DNA from: a virus
IMG/VR virus record: IMGVR_UViG_3300031841_003468
Span: 89,712-153,711 of that record
Length of the DNA stretch: 64,000 nucleotides
Strand: one strand, 5' to 3'
A program made the translations under genes and the position numbers. The notes below the pieces were generated by a model that saw only the letters and a program-made list of their open reading frames with translations, had not been told where the DNA came from and made no database searches. This document shows, one piece after another, positions 8,662-18,300 of this stretch. Every line of letters begins with the position of its first letter. Position 1 is the stretch's first letter.

Positions 8662-8741
8662 GATAGAGGAATAGAAGAAACTCCTCTTAAAGTATACTTA
8701 AAAATAACTGATTAATCAACATATATAGGAGATATTTTACA

Positions 8742-9155
8742 ATGTCTGCAATGTCTAATTATTTGGAAGAAAAGCTAATCGACCACATCTTTCGTGGAAC
8801 TTCCTACACTGCTCCAACTACTGTTAAGGTAGGCTTGGTAAAGAAATTTGTTGCCGCTGACCTAGAAGCTGGCACTCTAACTGAAGAAATGTCTGGCAAT
8901 ACTTATGCTGCTCAAACTGTTGGGCCGGGTTCATCTGATTGGGATGCAATCGCTGGTGGTAATGGTGCTACAGCTAATACTGCTAGAATTGAATTCCCTC
9001 AAGCAACTGCTGATTGGGGTCACATTTCTGGTGTTTACATTTGTGATGAGTCTAACAATGTTCTTCTTTACGGTCAATTAACAACTACTCGTTTTGTTCG
9101 TGACGGAGACCAGTTTGTTTTTGCTGCTGGCGACTTAGACATCACATTCGCCTAA
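8742..9155 (+). CDS. Small tail/fibre-associated protein
   Basis: 137-residue protein beginning SAMSNYLEEKLIDHIFRGTSY, a signature of a widespread phage structural family (mycobacteriophage Gp80-like in Pfam terms) often found beside tail fibre genes. The rest is beta-rich and ends with VRDGDQFVFAAGDLDITF. An AGGAGA lies 9 bases upstream of ATG 8742; an in-frame ATG at 8751 is an alternative. It is the first gene after element 3, so probably made in quantity. Role in the virion (fibre adaptor or decoration) is not known. Confidence 0.6.
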   Translation: MSAMSNYLEEKLIDHIFRGTSYTAPTTVKVGLVKKFVAADLEAGTLTEEMSGNTYAAQTVGPGSSDWDAIAGGNGATANTARIEFPQATADWGHISGVYICDESNNVLLYGQLTTTRFVRDGDQFVFAAGDLDITFA

Positions 9156-9174
9156 TGATTAGGAGGGTATCACT

Positions 9175-9489
9175 ATGGCTATTCATGGCGTAGATATACC
9201 AGATGAAATTTTGGATCAAGTTGTTAATGCATTGGCATACAACTATGGATACCAAGAAAATATTGACAATCCTAATTTTAATAATGAAGAGCCAATCTCA
9301 GAAGAGAATCCAGTACAGGTTCCAAACCCTGAGACTATTGGTATGTTTGCTAATAGGTGTGTGAGAAACTTTCTAATTGATAATGTTAAAACTGCACAGG
9401 TTAGACAAGCTACTGAAGCTGCAAAATTAGCAGCGGAACAAGCTCTAGAAAGCTTAGAATTAGGTATAACCGATCCTGACCCTACTTAG
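9175..9489 (+). CDS. Hypothetical small acidic protein
   Basis: 104 residues, not recognised. The N-terminal half is polar with a proline-rich linker; the C-terminal half (about 55-97) is predicted alpha-helical with an alanine-rich heptad-like pattern, compatible with a small coiled-coil adaptor. A perfect AGGAGG stands 8 bases before ATG, and the gene lies 19 bases after the preceding one and 17 bases before the long fibre gene, so it is likely a co-expressed fibre accessory or chaperone (inference). Confidence 0.55.
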   Translation: MAIHGVDIPDEILDQVVNALAYNYGYQENIDNPNFNNEEPISEENPVQVPNPETIGMFANRCVRNFLIDNVKTAQVRQATEAAKLAAEQALESLELGITDPDPT

Positions 9490-9506
9490 TATAGGAGCTT
9501 TACCTA

Positions 9507-12491
9507 ATGCTCGTCAAAGACAGAGTAAAGGAATCGGCCACAGGTACGTCCGGTAATCTGTCCCTTCAGGGGGCAGACACCGGCTATGTGGCTTTTTCTA
9601 CTATTGGAAATAATGAATATACATACTACTGCGTTATAAGTGCAGATAGAACTCAATGGGAAGTTGGCTACGGTCAACTTAACTCTGATTCTAGTGAGCT
9701 TATTAGACCAGCTACAGTTATATCTAACAGTGCAGGCAACACTTCAAGACTTACTCTTGGTAGTGGAACCCACACTGTTTTTTGCACGTCTCCCGCTAGC
9801 AAATCTGTCTACCTTGACAATTCTGGGGCAGCAAATGTAGCTGTTAGTGTATTTACTAATGATGCTGGCTATTTAACATCCTATACAGAAACAAATGATC
9901 TAAGCTCGGCAGTTACTTGGGCAAATGTTCCTGATGCCAACATTACAGAATCGTCGGTAACACAGCATCAAGCTGCTCTTTCTATAACAGAATCACAGAT
10001 CAGTGACTTTGGAACTTACCTTACTTCTGAGACTTCACATGCAGATGTCGTTGTGGATGGAGACTTTGGTTCAGAAGGCTTGATGAAGCGTGGCGGTAGT
10101 GCTGGAACATATACTATAGTAACTGATAACTCATCTAATTGGAACACTGCCTTTGGATGGGGTAATCATGCATCCGCTGGCTACTTAACTTCTATATCTG
10201 GAATAACAACATCTAGTTTTGATGCTGCAACATTAGTTACAGAAGCAGATGACATATCAGACAATGATAATGATACAACAATCCCGACTTCTGCAGCAGT
10301 AAAAGATTATGCTGATCATGCAGAAAGTATTCTTAAATGTGTAAATGCTAGCGGTGGAACCCTCAATGCTGGCGAAGCCGTTTATCTTTCTGGTCATACT
10401 GGAACACAGATACAGGTTGACAAAGCAGACAATACTGATGCGGCTAAGATGCCAGCCATAGGTATAGTTAAGACTTCTGCTAGTAATAATGCCGCAGTAG
10501 ATATTGTCACGCATGGTAAACTTATAGGGATTGATACTTCTACACCAGCCTACTCAGTAGGGGATGAATTATATATTAACGGCTCAGGTGCTTTAACAGA
10601 TGTTGTTCCTACCGGTGAGTCATCACTAATACAAAAAATGGCAAAAGTTGTAAGGGTTCATGCCAGTAGCGGTGAAATATATATTATGGGTGCAGGAAGA
10701 AGTAATGCTGTACCTAATCTAAATTCAGCTAAAATATTTCTAGGTAATGCTAGCAATAAGGCTGTCGCCACCAGTATCACCGGAGATGTTACTATTACTA
10801 ACGCTGGCGTTACTACCGTTGGCTCTGTTGGTGAGTCTATTGTAACAGCACACCAAGCTGCACTGTCTATAACTGAGTCACAAATAAGTGATTTAGGCTC
10901 TTACATCACTGCTAGTTCTATAGATACATTAACAAATAAGAGTGGTAATATTTCTCAGTGGACAAATGACTCAGGTTATTTAACTGCTGTTTCTGGATTA
11001 ACTGTAAGTAATTTTGATGCTGCAACAATAGTTTTAGAATCTGAAGGAATTGGGTCTAACGATAATGACACAACTATTCCTACCTCTGCTGCAGTTGTAG
11101 ACTATGTAGCCAATAATGCTGGTGGTGCTAGCGACCTAAATGACTTAGGGGACGTTTCTTATGGTGGAACAAATCTGAGTCATACCATATTGATTAATAA
11201 TAATCCCGGCTCTGCACCTAACCATGGAACTTTAGGGTCAGACAATACTAGAAATCTTGGGATTGGCTACTTTGCTTTATCTAGTATAACAGACGCTTCC
11301 TACAATATTGCTTTAGGTAGTCTTTCCGGATGGCAGTTGACTACAGGGGACAAAAATGTATTTATAGGGCAAGATGCTGGATCACAAATTACAGACGGGG
11401 ACAGTAATATATGCATTGGCTATCAAACTCAGTATTACGGCAATGACGGAGATTACAACATAGCTATTGGTATTCATGCCTTAAGGGGAAACAGTAATGG
11501 TACTAGCACAACAAACAACTATAATAATATAGGTATTGGACAGCAAGCTTTATACAAAATTGAAGATGGAGATTCAAATGTAGCAGTCGGATATAAGGCT
11601 GCAAATGAAGTTAAAAACGGACAACAAAATGTTGCCGTTGGATATCAGGCACAACTATATGACGAAACTTGCGACCATAATGTTGCTATTGGTAGAGACG
11701 CTTTAAAAGGAAGTGCTAGCTCTGATAATCAGCAATACAACACGGGCGTAGGAGCTACAGCCCTTTTTGCCATTACAACCGGAAGTTATAATACCGGTGC
11801 TGGAGCATATACTGGAGCAGATCTTACGACAGGTGATAAAAATGTATATCTAGGGTACTCTGCTGGAACTGGAGCAACCGCAACAGAAAGCAACATGCTA
11901 TACATTGGAAACGCTATTGTTTCTCTTGATGGAACAATTATCAAAGCAGATATGGCAGAAAAACATATTGCTTTCGGCATGGCCGACGACCATTTTAGTA
12001 ACACTACTGGCTCAGCTACTGTCCAGATATATCCTAAAGATGCAGCAGACAATGCTTTAGAAATTAAGATGACTGCAACTCCTTCCGCTGCTACTCGTGC
12101 ACTAGAAGTCAAGAACAGTTCTGGTACTAGCCAATACTCGGTCACTGCAGACGGTGCAGTAAAAAGCAAAATGCACACCGAAACTTATGGAGCTACTACA
12201 ACATTTGACTTAAACGAATCAAACTTTTTTACGGTTACATTAACTGGCGACAGTACTTTTGCACTTTCAAACTCTACTACAGGGCAAAGATTTGTAATTA
12301 GGGTTGTACAAGACGGCACTGGTAGTCATGGTGTAACTTGGTGGAGTGGATTAAAGTGGGCTAATGCAACCGCACCAACTTTAACAACTGCCGCAAACTC
12401 AATCGACACATTTGGCTTCATTTGCACGGATTCTTCGACTCCTGTTTATGAAGGTTATATCATAGGACAGAATGTAGCGACACCATCATAA
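9507..12491 (+). CDS. Long tail fibre, collar-repeat type
   Basis: 994-residue fibre. The N-terminal ~100 residues (beginning LVKDRVKESATGTSG) match the style of N-terminal attachment domains of marine-phage fibres. Two related stretches, around residues 110-270 and 440-535, repeat SITESQISD, AGYLT and NDNDTTIPTSAAV, indicating an internal duplication. Residues about 585-800 hold at least nine short repeats of the form N-V/I-A-x-G-x-x-A (NVFIGQDAG, NIAIGIHAL, NVAVGYKAA and others), as in YadA/Hia head repeats that build trimeric beta rolls. The last ~110 residues form a separate beta-rich domain. No S74 chaperone domain is visible. Host recognition is the expected role. Confidence 0.8.
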   Translation: MLVKDRVKESATGTSGNLSLQGADTGYVAFSTIGNNEYTYYCVISADRTQWEVGYGQLNSDSSELIRPATVISNSAGNTSRLTLGSGTHTVFCTSPASKSVYLDNSGAANVAVSVFTNDAGYLTSYTETNDLSSAVTWANVPDANITESSVTQHQAALSITESQISDFGTYLTSETSHADVVVDGDFGSEGLMKRGGSAGTYTIVTDNSSNWNTAFGWGNHASAGYLTSISGITTSSFDAATLVTEADDISDNDNDTTIPTSAAVKDYADHAESILKCVNASGGTLNAGEAVYLSGHTGTQIQVDKADNTDAAKMPAIGIVKTSASNNAAVDIVTHGKLIGIDTSTPAYSVGDELYINGSGALTDVVPTGESSLIQKMAKVVRVHASSGEIYIMGAGRSNAVPNLNSAKIFLGNASNKAVATSITGDVTITNAGVTTVGSVGESIVTAHQAALSITESQISDLGSYITASSIDTLTNKSGNISQWTNDSGYLTAVSGLTVSNFDAATIVLESEGIGSNDNDTTIPTSAAVVDYVANNAGGASDLNDLGDVSYGGTNLSHTILINNNPGSAPNHGTLGSDNTRNLGIGYFALSSITDASYNIALGSLSGWQLTTGDKNVFIGQDAGSQITDGDSNICIGYQTQYYGNDGDYNIAIGIHALRGNSNGTSTTNNYNNIGIGQQALYKIEDGDSNVAVGYKAANEVKNGQQNVAVGYQAQLYDETCDHNVAIGRDALKGSASSDNQQYNTGVGATALFAITTGSYNTGAGAYTGADLTTGDKNVYLGYSAGTGATATESNMLYIGNAIVSLDGTIIKADMAEKHIAFGMADDHFSNTTGSATVQIYPKDAADNALEIKMTATPSAATRALEVKNSSGTSQYSVTADGAVKSKMHTETYGATTTFDLNESNFFTVTLTGDSTFALSNSTTGQRFVIRVVQDGTGSHGVTWWSGLKWANATAPTLTTAANSIDTFGFICTDSSTPVYEGYIIGQNVATPS

Positions 12492-13321
12492 TGGAAATAT
12501 TAGTAAATATAAACCATAATACTGACATAGATCAGTACAGCGATGGAGATGTCATTAGATGTTTTCCTCCTGAAGAAATTTTAGTGACTAGAGCACAAAC
12601 AATTTGCAACGCTGCAAACTTTGGCTTTAATTCACATGGATTAAGAGAACTAGGAACACTATTAGAAAAATACCAACAGAAGACTAGTAAGTTTAAGTTT
12701 ATAAGACTGAACTCAAATAATGTTCTAAAAAGAAACTTGATTACTGGTGAAGAGATCGTCGTCTCTAATACTGCAAATGAAGAAGGTGAAAGAATTCATA
12801 CTGAAGCATTTCTAAAGAGAAGACTTGCTAGACCAAAGCATAAAATATTTGGTAATAGTCAGGGCCGAGAGATATGGTATTCTAATAGTATTTACTTGAT
12901 TGATAGGATGGATTTAGTTGATGCCATATGGAATGACATTGAAACAGAAACTGGTATCTTAAAAGCAGATAATACTAGAAAGCATTTCACTAGAACTGAA
13001 AAAAGAAACTTCTTAGTCTTAGACTGCACAGGATTTATTAATAATGAATACAAAGACATTTCTATGGGAACAGCCGTAGAAAGATCTAATAGTGTCATTA
13101 ATCCAATAGGTGATAGTGAAGACCAAGAATACGAAATTCTAGCAAAAAGAAGATGGAACATCCCATACTTTGATCTTGCTACTGAACTTGGTATTGACAT
13201 TGATAAAGTTAGAGATCCAAGTAAACTAGTTGACCCTAGACAGGATATTCCTAGAGAACAAAAAAACAAGCTTGACGATATTATGATTGATAAAGTCAAC
13301 ACTGGAGAAATTATTATATAA
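12491..13321 (+). CDS. Hypothetical fibre-locus protein
   Basis: 276 residues, family not recognised. Its start overlaps the stop of the long fibre gene by one base (TAATG) and its own stop overlaps the next start the same way, so it is translationally coupled to fibre genes on both sides. The sequence is soluble, charged, with no signal or membrane segment; a lysine/arginine-rich middle (HTEAFLKRRLARPKHKIFG) and an acidic C-terminus stand out. Unlike its neighbours it is not low-complexity or beta-repeat. A cytoplasmic fibre chaperone or a virion adaptor are both possible. Confidence 0.55.
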   Translation: MEILVNINHNTDIDQYSDGDVIRCFPPEEILVTRAQTICNAANFGFNSHGLRELGTLLEKYQQKTSKFKFIRLNSNNVLKRNLITGEEIVVSNTANEEGERIHTEAFLKRRLARPKHKIFGNSQGREIWYSNSIYLIDRMDLVDAIWNDIETETGILKADNTRKHFTRTEKRNFLVLDCTGFINNEYKDISMGTAVERSNSVINPIGDSEDQEYEILAKRRWNIPYFDLATELGIDIDKVRDPSKLVDPRQDIPREQKNKLDDIMIDKVNTGEIII

Positions 13322-14691
13322 TGGCAACCATATACAAAAGCATAGGAGAAAGGGCAGATATTACCATAGTTGATGGTGATTCTAGCTTGCCTACTAGTTC
13401 AACGGGCTCAGGCACGTTTGCTAGCCCCTATTCAATGACCTACAGTTCCTCTCCGGGAAATGTTGGTATTGGTGATGTATTAGAGGTAATAGACGGAACC
13501 TCTTTTGCCACATATTATTACTACGTAAAGTCTGTTTCAGGAAACACTGTCGAAGTTGTTTGGGTTTATGAAGATTCAGGTATGGGCTATGGAACTTCAT
13601 CTCCAACTGATTTGTTTGATATGTCTTTTCAGCAGGCTGGACATGATTACAGTCGTGGGTACAGTTCTATGACTGCTTGGGAAACTGGACTAAGTAATTC
13701 AGACTGGTATAGCTCAGGCGATGATGTTGTTGGCTGGGTTCATGATGACAATGACTATTTTGAAGAAAATGTAATTTTTAATAACACTACTAGCTTCAAT
13801 AGCGTAAAGCTTACCGTGCCTGAATCAGATAGACATGATGGCACCGCAAACACTGGCGTTATTAACAAGCCAAACGCTGATCCCGGTGCAAATAATTCAA
13901 CGTCTATTTTTAATATAGATATGAGTAACTTTACTCTTGAGTGGATAGAAATTGACATGTCTGGATCAACAAGTACTAATATTTGTATTCAGACCGGTAC
14001 TAGCAACACTAATGCAGATACAGACATTACAATACAAAATATGATTATACACACTTGGGGTACTAATCAGACTACCGACCCTCAGCACGGAATACTTATG
14101 AGGGGTGCAAGCGGAGGGTACCACAAGATATACAATAACATATTTTATAACTTTGATGAATCGGATGATAGTAATGTATTTATTAACTGTAATCAATCCC
14201 GTGCTACTGTCTATGTTTATAATAACACTGGGTTTGATATTCAGACTGGATCTAGTGGCAAAGTAGCCTATGGTATTTTATTTAGCAGTGATAATCCTGC
14301 TGAAGTTAATATAGTAAATAATATAATGCTTGATGCCAACAATACAAATAGTGCTTCAAATCAATATGATTTTTATAGAGGAAGCTCAAATAGAAGTGGA
14401 ACTAGATCACATAATCTTTCCAGCGATTCTAGTGCTTCCACCTATGGCACTGATGCACAAACAGGACAAACTGCTTCCAATGTTTGTGTTTCAACTACTG
14501 GCTCGATAGATCTACATATACTTGATACGTCAGATGCAGTTGGTAATGGAACAGACTTAGGCACGGAAGCAAATATAGATATAAATGGTTTTGACAGAAA
14601 CGGTACTGATGTTGATTGGGATATTGGTGCTCATCAAGTAACAACAGGTGGCACTACTGCAGGAGCCGCATTTTTATTATTCGTAGATTAA
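13321..14691 (+). CDS. Beta-helix tail spike-like protein
   Basis: 456 residues. The central part (about 150-400) has the spaced short strands and Asn ladders of right-handed parallel beta-helices (ITIQNMIIHTWG, HKIYNNIFYNFD, VYVYNNTGF, VNIVNNIMLDA), and the end DINGFDRNGTDVDWDIGAHQ is the DIDG...DIGAxE motif common at the end of secreted bacterial beta-helix proteins. The N-terminal ~100 residues are probably a virion attachment domain. Such folds in phage spikes bind or cleave surface polysaccharide; no catalytic residues can be assigned by eye. The start overlaps the previous stop. Confidence 0.65.
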   Translation: MATIYKSIGERADITIVDGDSSLPTSSTGSGTFASPYSMTYSSSPGNVGIGDVLEVIDGTSFATYYYYVKSVSGNTVEVVWVYEDSGMGYGTSSPTDLFDMSFQQAGHDYSRGYSSMTAWETGLSNSDWYSSGDDVVGWVHDDNDYFEENVIFNNTTSFNSVKLTVPESDRHDGTANTGVINKPNADPGANNSTSIFNIDMSNFTLEWIEIDMSGSTSTNICIQTGTSNTNADTDITIQNMIIHTWGTNQTTDPQHGILMRGASGGYHKIYNNIFYNFDESDDSNVFINCNQSRATVYVYNNTGFDIQTGSSGKVAYGILFSSDNPAEVNIVNNIMLDANNTNSASNQYDFYRGSSNRSGTRSHNLSSDSSASTYGTDAQTGQTASNVCVSTTGSIDLHILDTSDAVGNGTDLGTEANIDINGFDRNGTDVDWDIGAHQVTTGGTTAGAAFLLFVD

Positions 14692-14701
14692 GGTTTTAGT
14701 A

Positions 14702-15337
14702 ATGGCAAATAAACAAATTAAAGATCTTAATGTAAGGTCTGATGTACATAAAACAGATAAGTTGATTGTTCAGTCTGCGGATGATACTGTAAGTAACATT
14801 TCTGTAGATGCTTTGGCTGATGAAACAAGATTCCAAATAATGGGATGGGGATATAGGTCTGATAATGGCTTAGATACAACCCCGCTAAGTGTAGATGGAG
14901 ACACATGGACTCAATTAACCAATGATGGTGCATCCTCATCCTCTGCTACTGGGTTTTTGGCAGATGGCATAACAAGAGTATTTGACACATCAACAGGACA
15001 AGTCAAACTAGATCAATTATCATTAGCATCTACTGTTTTATTTAGGGTTGGTCTTGAAATGACACCTTCTGTAAACAACACGCTTGTTTCCGTTAGGTTA
15101 AACTATAATGCTAGAGACGAAAATAATGACATATTATATTCATTCCAGCAAGACTCTCAAACTTCAGAGTTAGCAGAATCTGGAGCTGGTACGGTATACA
15201 ATAAAATTTTTATAATTCCAGTTTATGTCGGAGATGAAAATTCTCGCAGAGGAGAGGGATACTTTGAGGTTCATAGCTCTGCAGCTCTTTCTGTTAACGA
15301 CGTTAAGATATTAAGCATCATTTCAGGAGGTGCATAA
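14702..15337 (+). CDS. Fibre/spike accessory protein
   Basis: 211 residues beginning MANKQIKDLNVRSDVHKTDK, an N-terminal pattern (KQI.DL....D.L.V) widely found at the start of phage fibre proteins that bind the virion. Residues 80-211 look like a compact beta-sandwich (alternating strands VLFRVGLEMTP, LVSVRLNYNARD, IFIIPVYVGDE), perhaps a receptor-binding tip. The stop overlaps the start of the 1622-residue spike gene (TAATG), and an AGGAGGT for that gene sits inside its last codons. Precise role not known. Confidence 0.6.
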   Translation: MANKQIKDLNVRSDVHKTDKLIVQSADDTVSNISVDALADETRFQIMGWGYRSDNGLDTTPLSVDGDTWTQLTNDGASSSSATGFLADGITRVFDTSTGQVKLDQLSLASTVLFRVGLEMTPSVNNTLVSVRLNYNARDENNDILYSFQQDSQTSELAESGAGTVYNKIFIIPVYVGDENSRRGEGYFEVHSSAALSVNDVKILSIISGGA

Positions 15338-18300
15338 TGGCCCAGTATTTACTCAAAAGATCAAAAAATGACCAGAGCATTGTTTTTCAAAGAGATGCTA
15401 AAAGAGTTGGCACACACCCTCTTGGTGTATTACTTGCCGTAGGTAATGGTGACGGAACTGTCTCTATCAAAAATGAAGGTAAGTCAATAGATGGCATAGA
15501 TTTTTTTGAGCTATCTAATATTCCTTTTGCAGAATACAGAGTAAGAGATTTACAGGCTGGGGGTACGTATGCTGCCCAAAGACAGGTTGGTTCAGATGAA
15601 GCAGAAACTGTATCCGAACTAAATGAACTACTTGGTAATAATATTAGTAATAATCCTGACGAAACATTAGCTAGGCTTAGTGGTGACTTGATTGTAGATG
15701 CTGCTCGTGGTAGTGATACTACTGGTAATGGTACTGTATCTAAACCTTATGCAACTATTGGAGCTGCATACGCTGCGTCAGCTAGCGGTCAGACTATCGC
15801 TATTTGTGCCGGAACATACACTGAAACTATTATTGCAGACGGATCAAAATCCATAAGGTTCATTGGTATGGACAGAGAGCTTGTTATCTGGCAAGCAGCT
15901 GCATCTTTCTCGGATACCAATGATTCATGTTTTGAAACTACTGGAACATCATCGACTAATGAATTTCACTTTACTGGAATATCCTTTAAAAAAGGTTGTT
16001 TTGCAGTCAAAATCATGTCTGCTTCTAAAGTGCTAATAAATAATTGTGTGTTTTACCATAATGGATGGAGTGGATCAAGACTATCTTTATCTGCGGCACA
16101 AACAGATACTTGGGCAAATGAGGGAACACTGGGTTATGACTCCTCTGCTTCAGACTTACAATCTTTCGCTGCCAGCTCTGAGGTTATGAGTACTGAGGGT
16201 GGTGCAATCTTCATTGAAAATTCAACTGAGGTTGAAATCACAGACAACGACATTCATCATTGCAGATCTGGAATTTATTTACTAGACTGTGGAGAAAATG
16301 GTTTTGGCAATATTTCAAGAAACCAAATACACACATGTATATTGAGTGCCATTCACTTAAATTCTTCTAGCCTAACTGCCACAGATGGATGTTCAAACTT
16401 TAATATTTATAATAATTCTGCATCACTTACTGGGGACAATGGTATTTTTGTATGCGGTGGAATTGATAACATTGTTGCCTTAAACGTAATTAAAAATAAT
16501 TGGAATGCTGGATGCATGGCAGCAGATGCTTCCAATACTCGTTTTAGAGACATGGACTTATCTGATAATAATAGGGCTGCAACTAATGCAATGGGAGAAA
16601 CTGGCCATGCAGAAGGATCTATTGTCATCAAGGGGTCTACACTAAGATCTGATGCAGATTTTATCTGTGAAATTTTAGACACTCAAATTTATAATACTGG
16701 GCTGGGCTCTAGTAGCGAAAAGGTTGGTATTTATATTGACGACGGTCTTGATGCAATTAACGACAGAAGTAGGGCATTAATCAACATTGACGATGTTGGC
16801 TTTAAGAGTCAGGACTATGCCATCAAAGCAGAGTGTGATTTAGATGAAATAAAATTGACGCTTGGCGACTTAAGATTCATAGACACTGTAGAAAAAAATA
16901 TAGTAGCAACTAATGGTAAATACTATGAGCTACCATTTTCAAATCACCACACTAATATTAATGTTATTGACTTTAAGCTAGATGACACTAATTCACAGAT
17001 TCAGGTTAGAGAAGGTCATAATGGTAATGTAATTAATACTTACCCAATTAACTCTTTACAGGCTGTAGCTTTTGGCACTAAGATTAGAGTCATACTTAAG
17101 GGGTCAGACAAAATTCAATTTGACGACATCCCTGTTTCCGGCTGTAGTATTGGTGGTGTAGCCGTTAACTCTGTCCTTGCTACTGCAGTAAACACACTAA
17201 ATGGTATATTTACCAACACATCTGGTTTTTCTACTACTGGAGTCACTGTTACTGGTGGTAGTGTAACTGGCAATGATCTTACTTTAAATATGTCTGATAG
17301 CAGTTCTATAACTATTGACGTTACATCTTTAGCAGTTGACACAGACAATGAAGTGTCCAGCGGTGCAGTTAGTGGGACTGATCTTGTTCTTACTATGAGT
17401 GATGCATCTACTGTTACTATTGATGTTGCAAACTTAGTTAATGGTGCGACTGTTAATCTTGCCAATCCAAACTGGTTCTACCTGAATGGCCCCGATGCCG
17501 GTGACGCTGTTCCAGATACTAGTAGTGCAGAACAATCCAAGGCACCATTTTACTTTGGTGAAGCTCTTTATCCGGGTGAAGAAATTGCTTGGACACCTAA
17601 TTATGATAGCGATACACGATTTGGGATATGGCAAGGTGGAACTTTATACGGTTGGAGTAACATAAATAATACTCATTACTCAAAAAGCATGTATTATGAT
17701 GAGAGTCACAATAACTTACCGAGCGGCAAATCTTATGGCTGGGACTGGACTGAATCCCAAGGTAATTCATTTGCTAACGGGGATAGTATAATTTTAAGAT
17801 ACGATACAGATAATTTTCTAAAATTATTTAAGGTTCACCGTTACACTGGACAGGAAGACCTACGAGCAGTAGGGTCTGTAGCAGAAGATGGAACTGCAAG
17901 AACCATTGTTTGTCATATGGCAGATGATAATGCTGACTTACAGCTATTTACACACAGAGCAACAACCCCTAAACCTTTTTATGTTCGCACTGGTATTATA
18001 AGTACTAGGGGCGATCAGCACTTAAATTCCACATTCCAGCTTAATGACTACCAACCTTTAGACTACGGGCCTTTATTGGAAAAGGGTCAAGAACTAGTCT
18101 GGCAACATAGTAGTTCACTCACGGCTAGTAATACTATGGCTGTTGGTGTTTATGGTACTGATCTTACTGAAGGAACTTCTAACGCCAGAAAAGCTCAGTA
18201 CTGGGTAAGATCTGTAGCTATTGAGTCAGGTAGAGTTAGAGCGGATGGCGGTGCTACTTATGATGGTACTGGTTTCGACATCAATACTCGCTATGCTAGT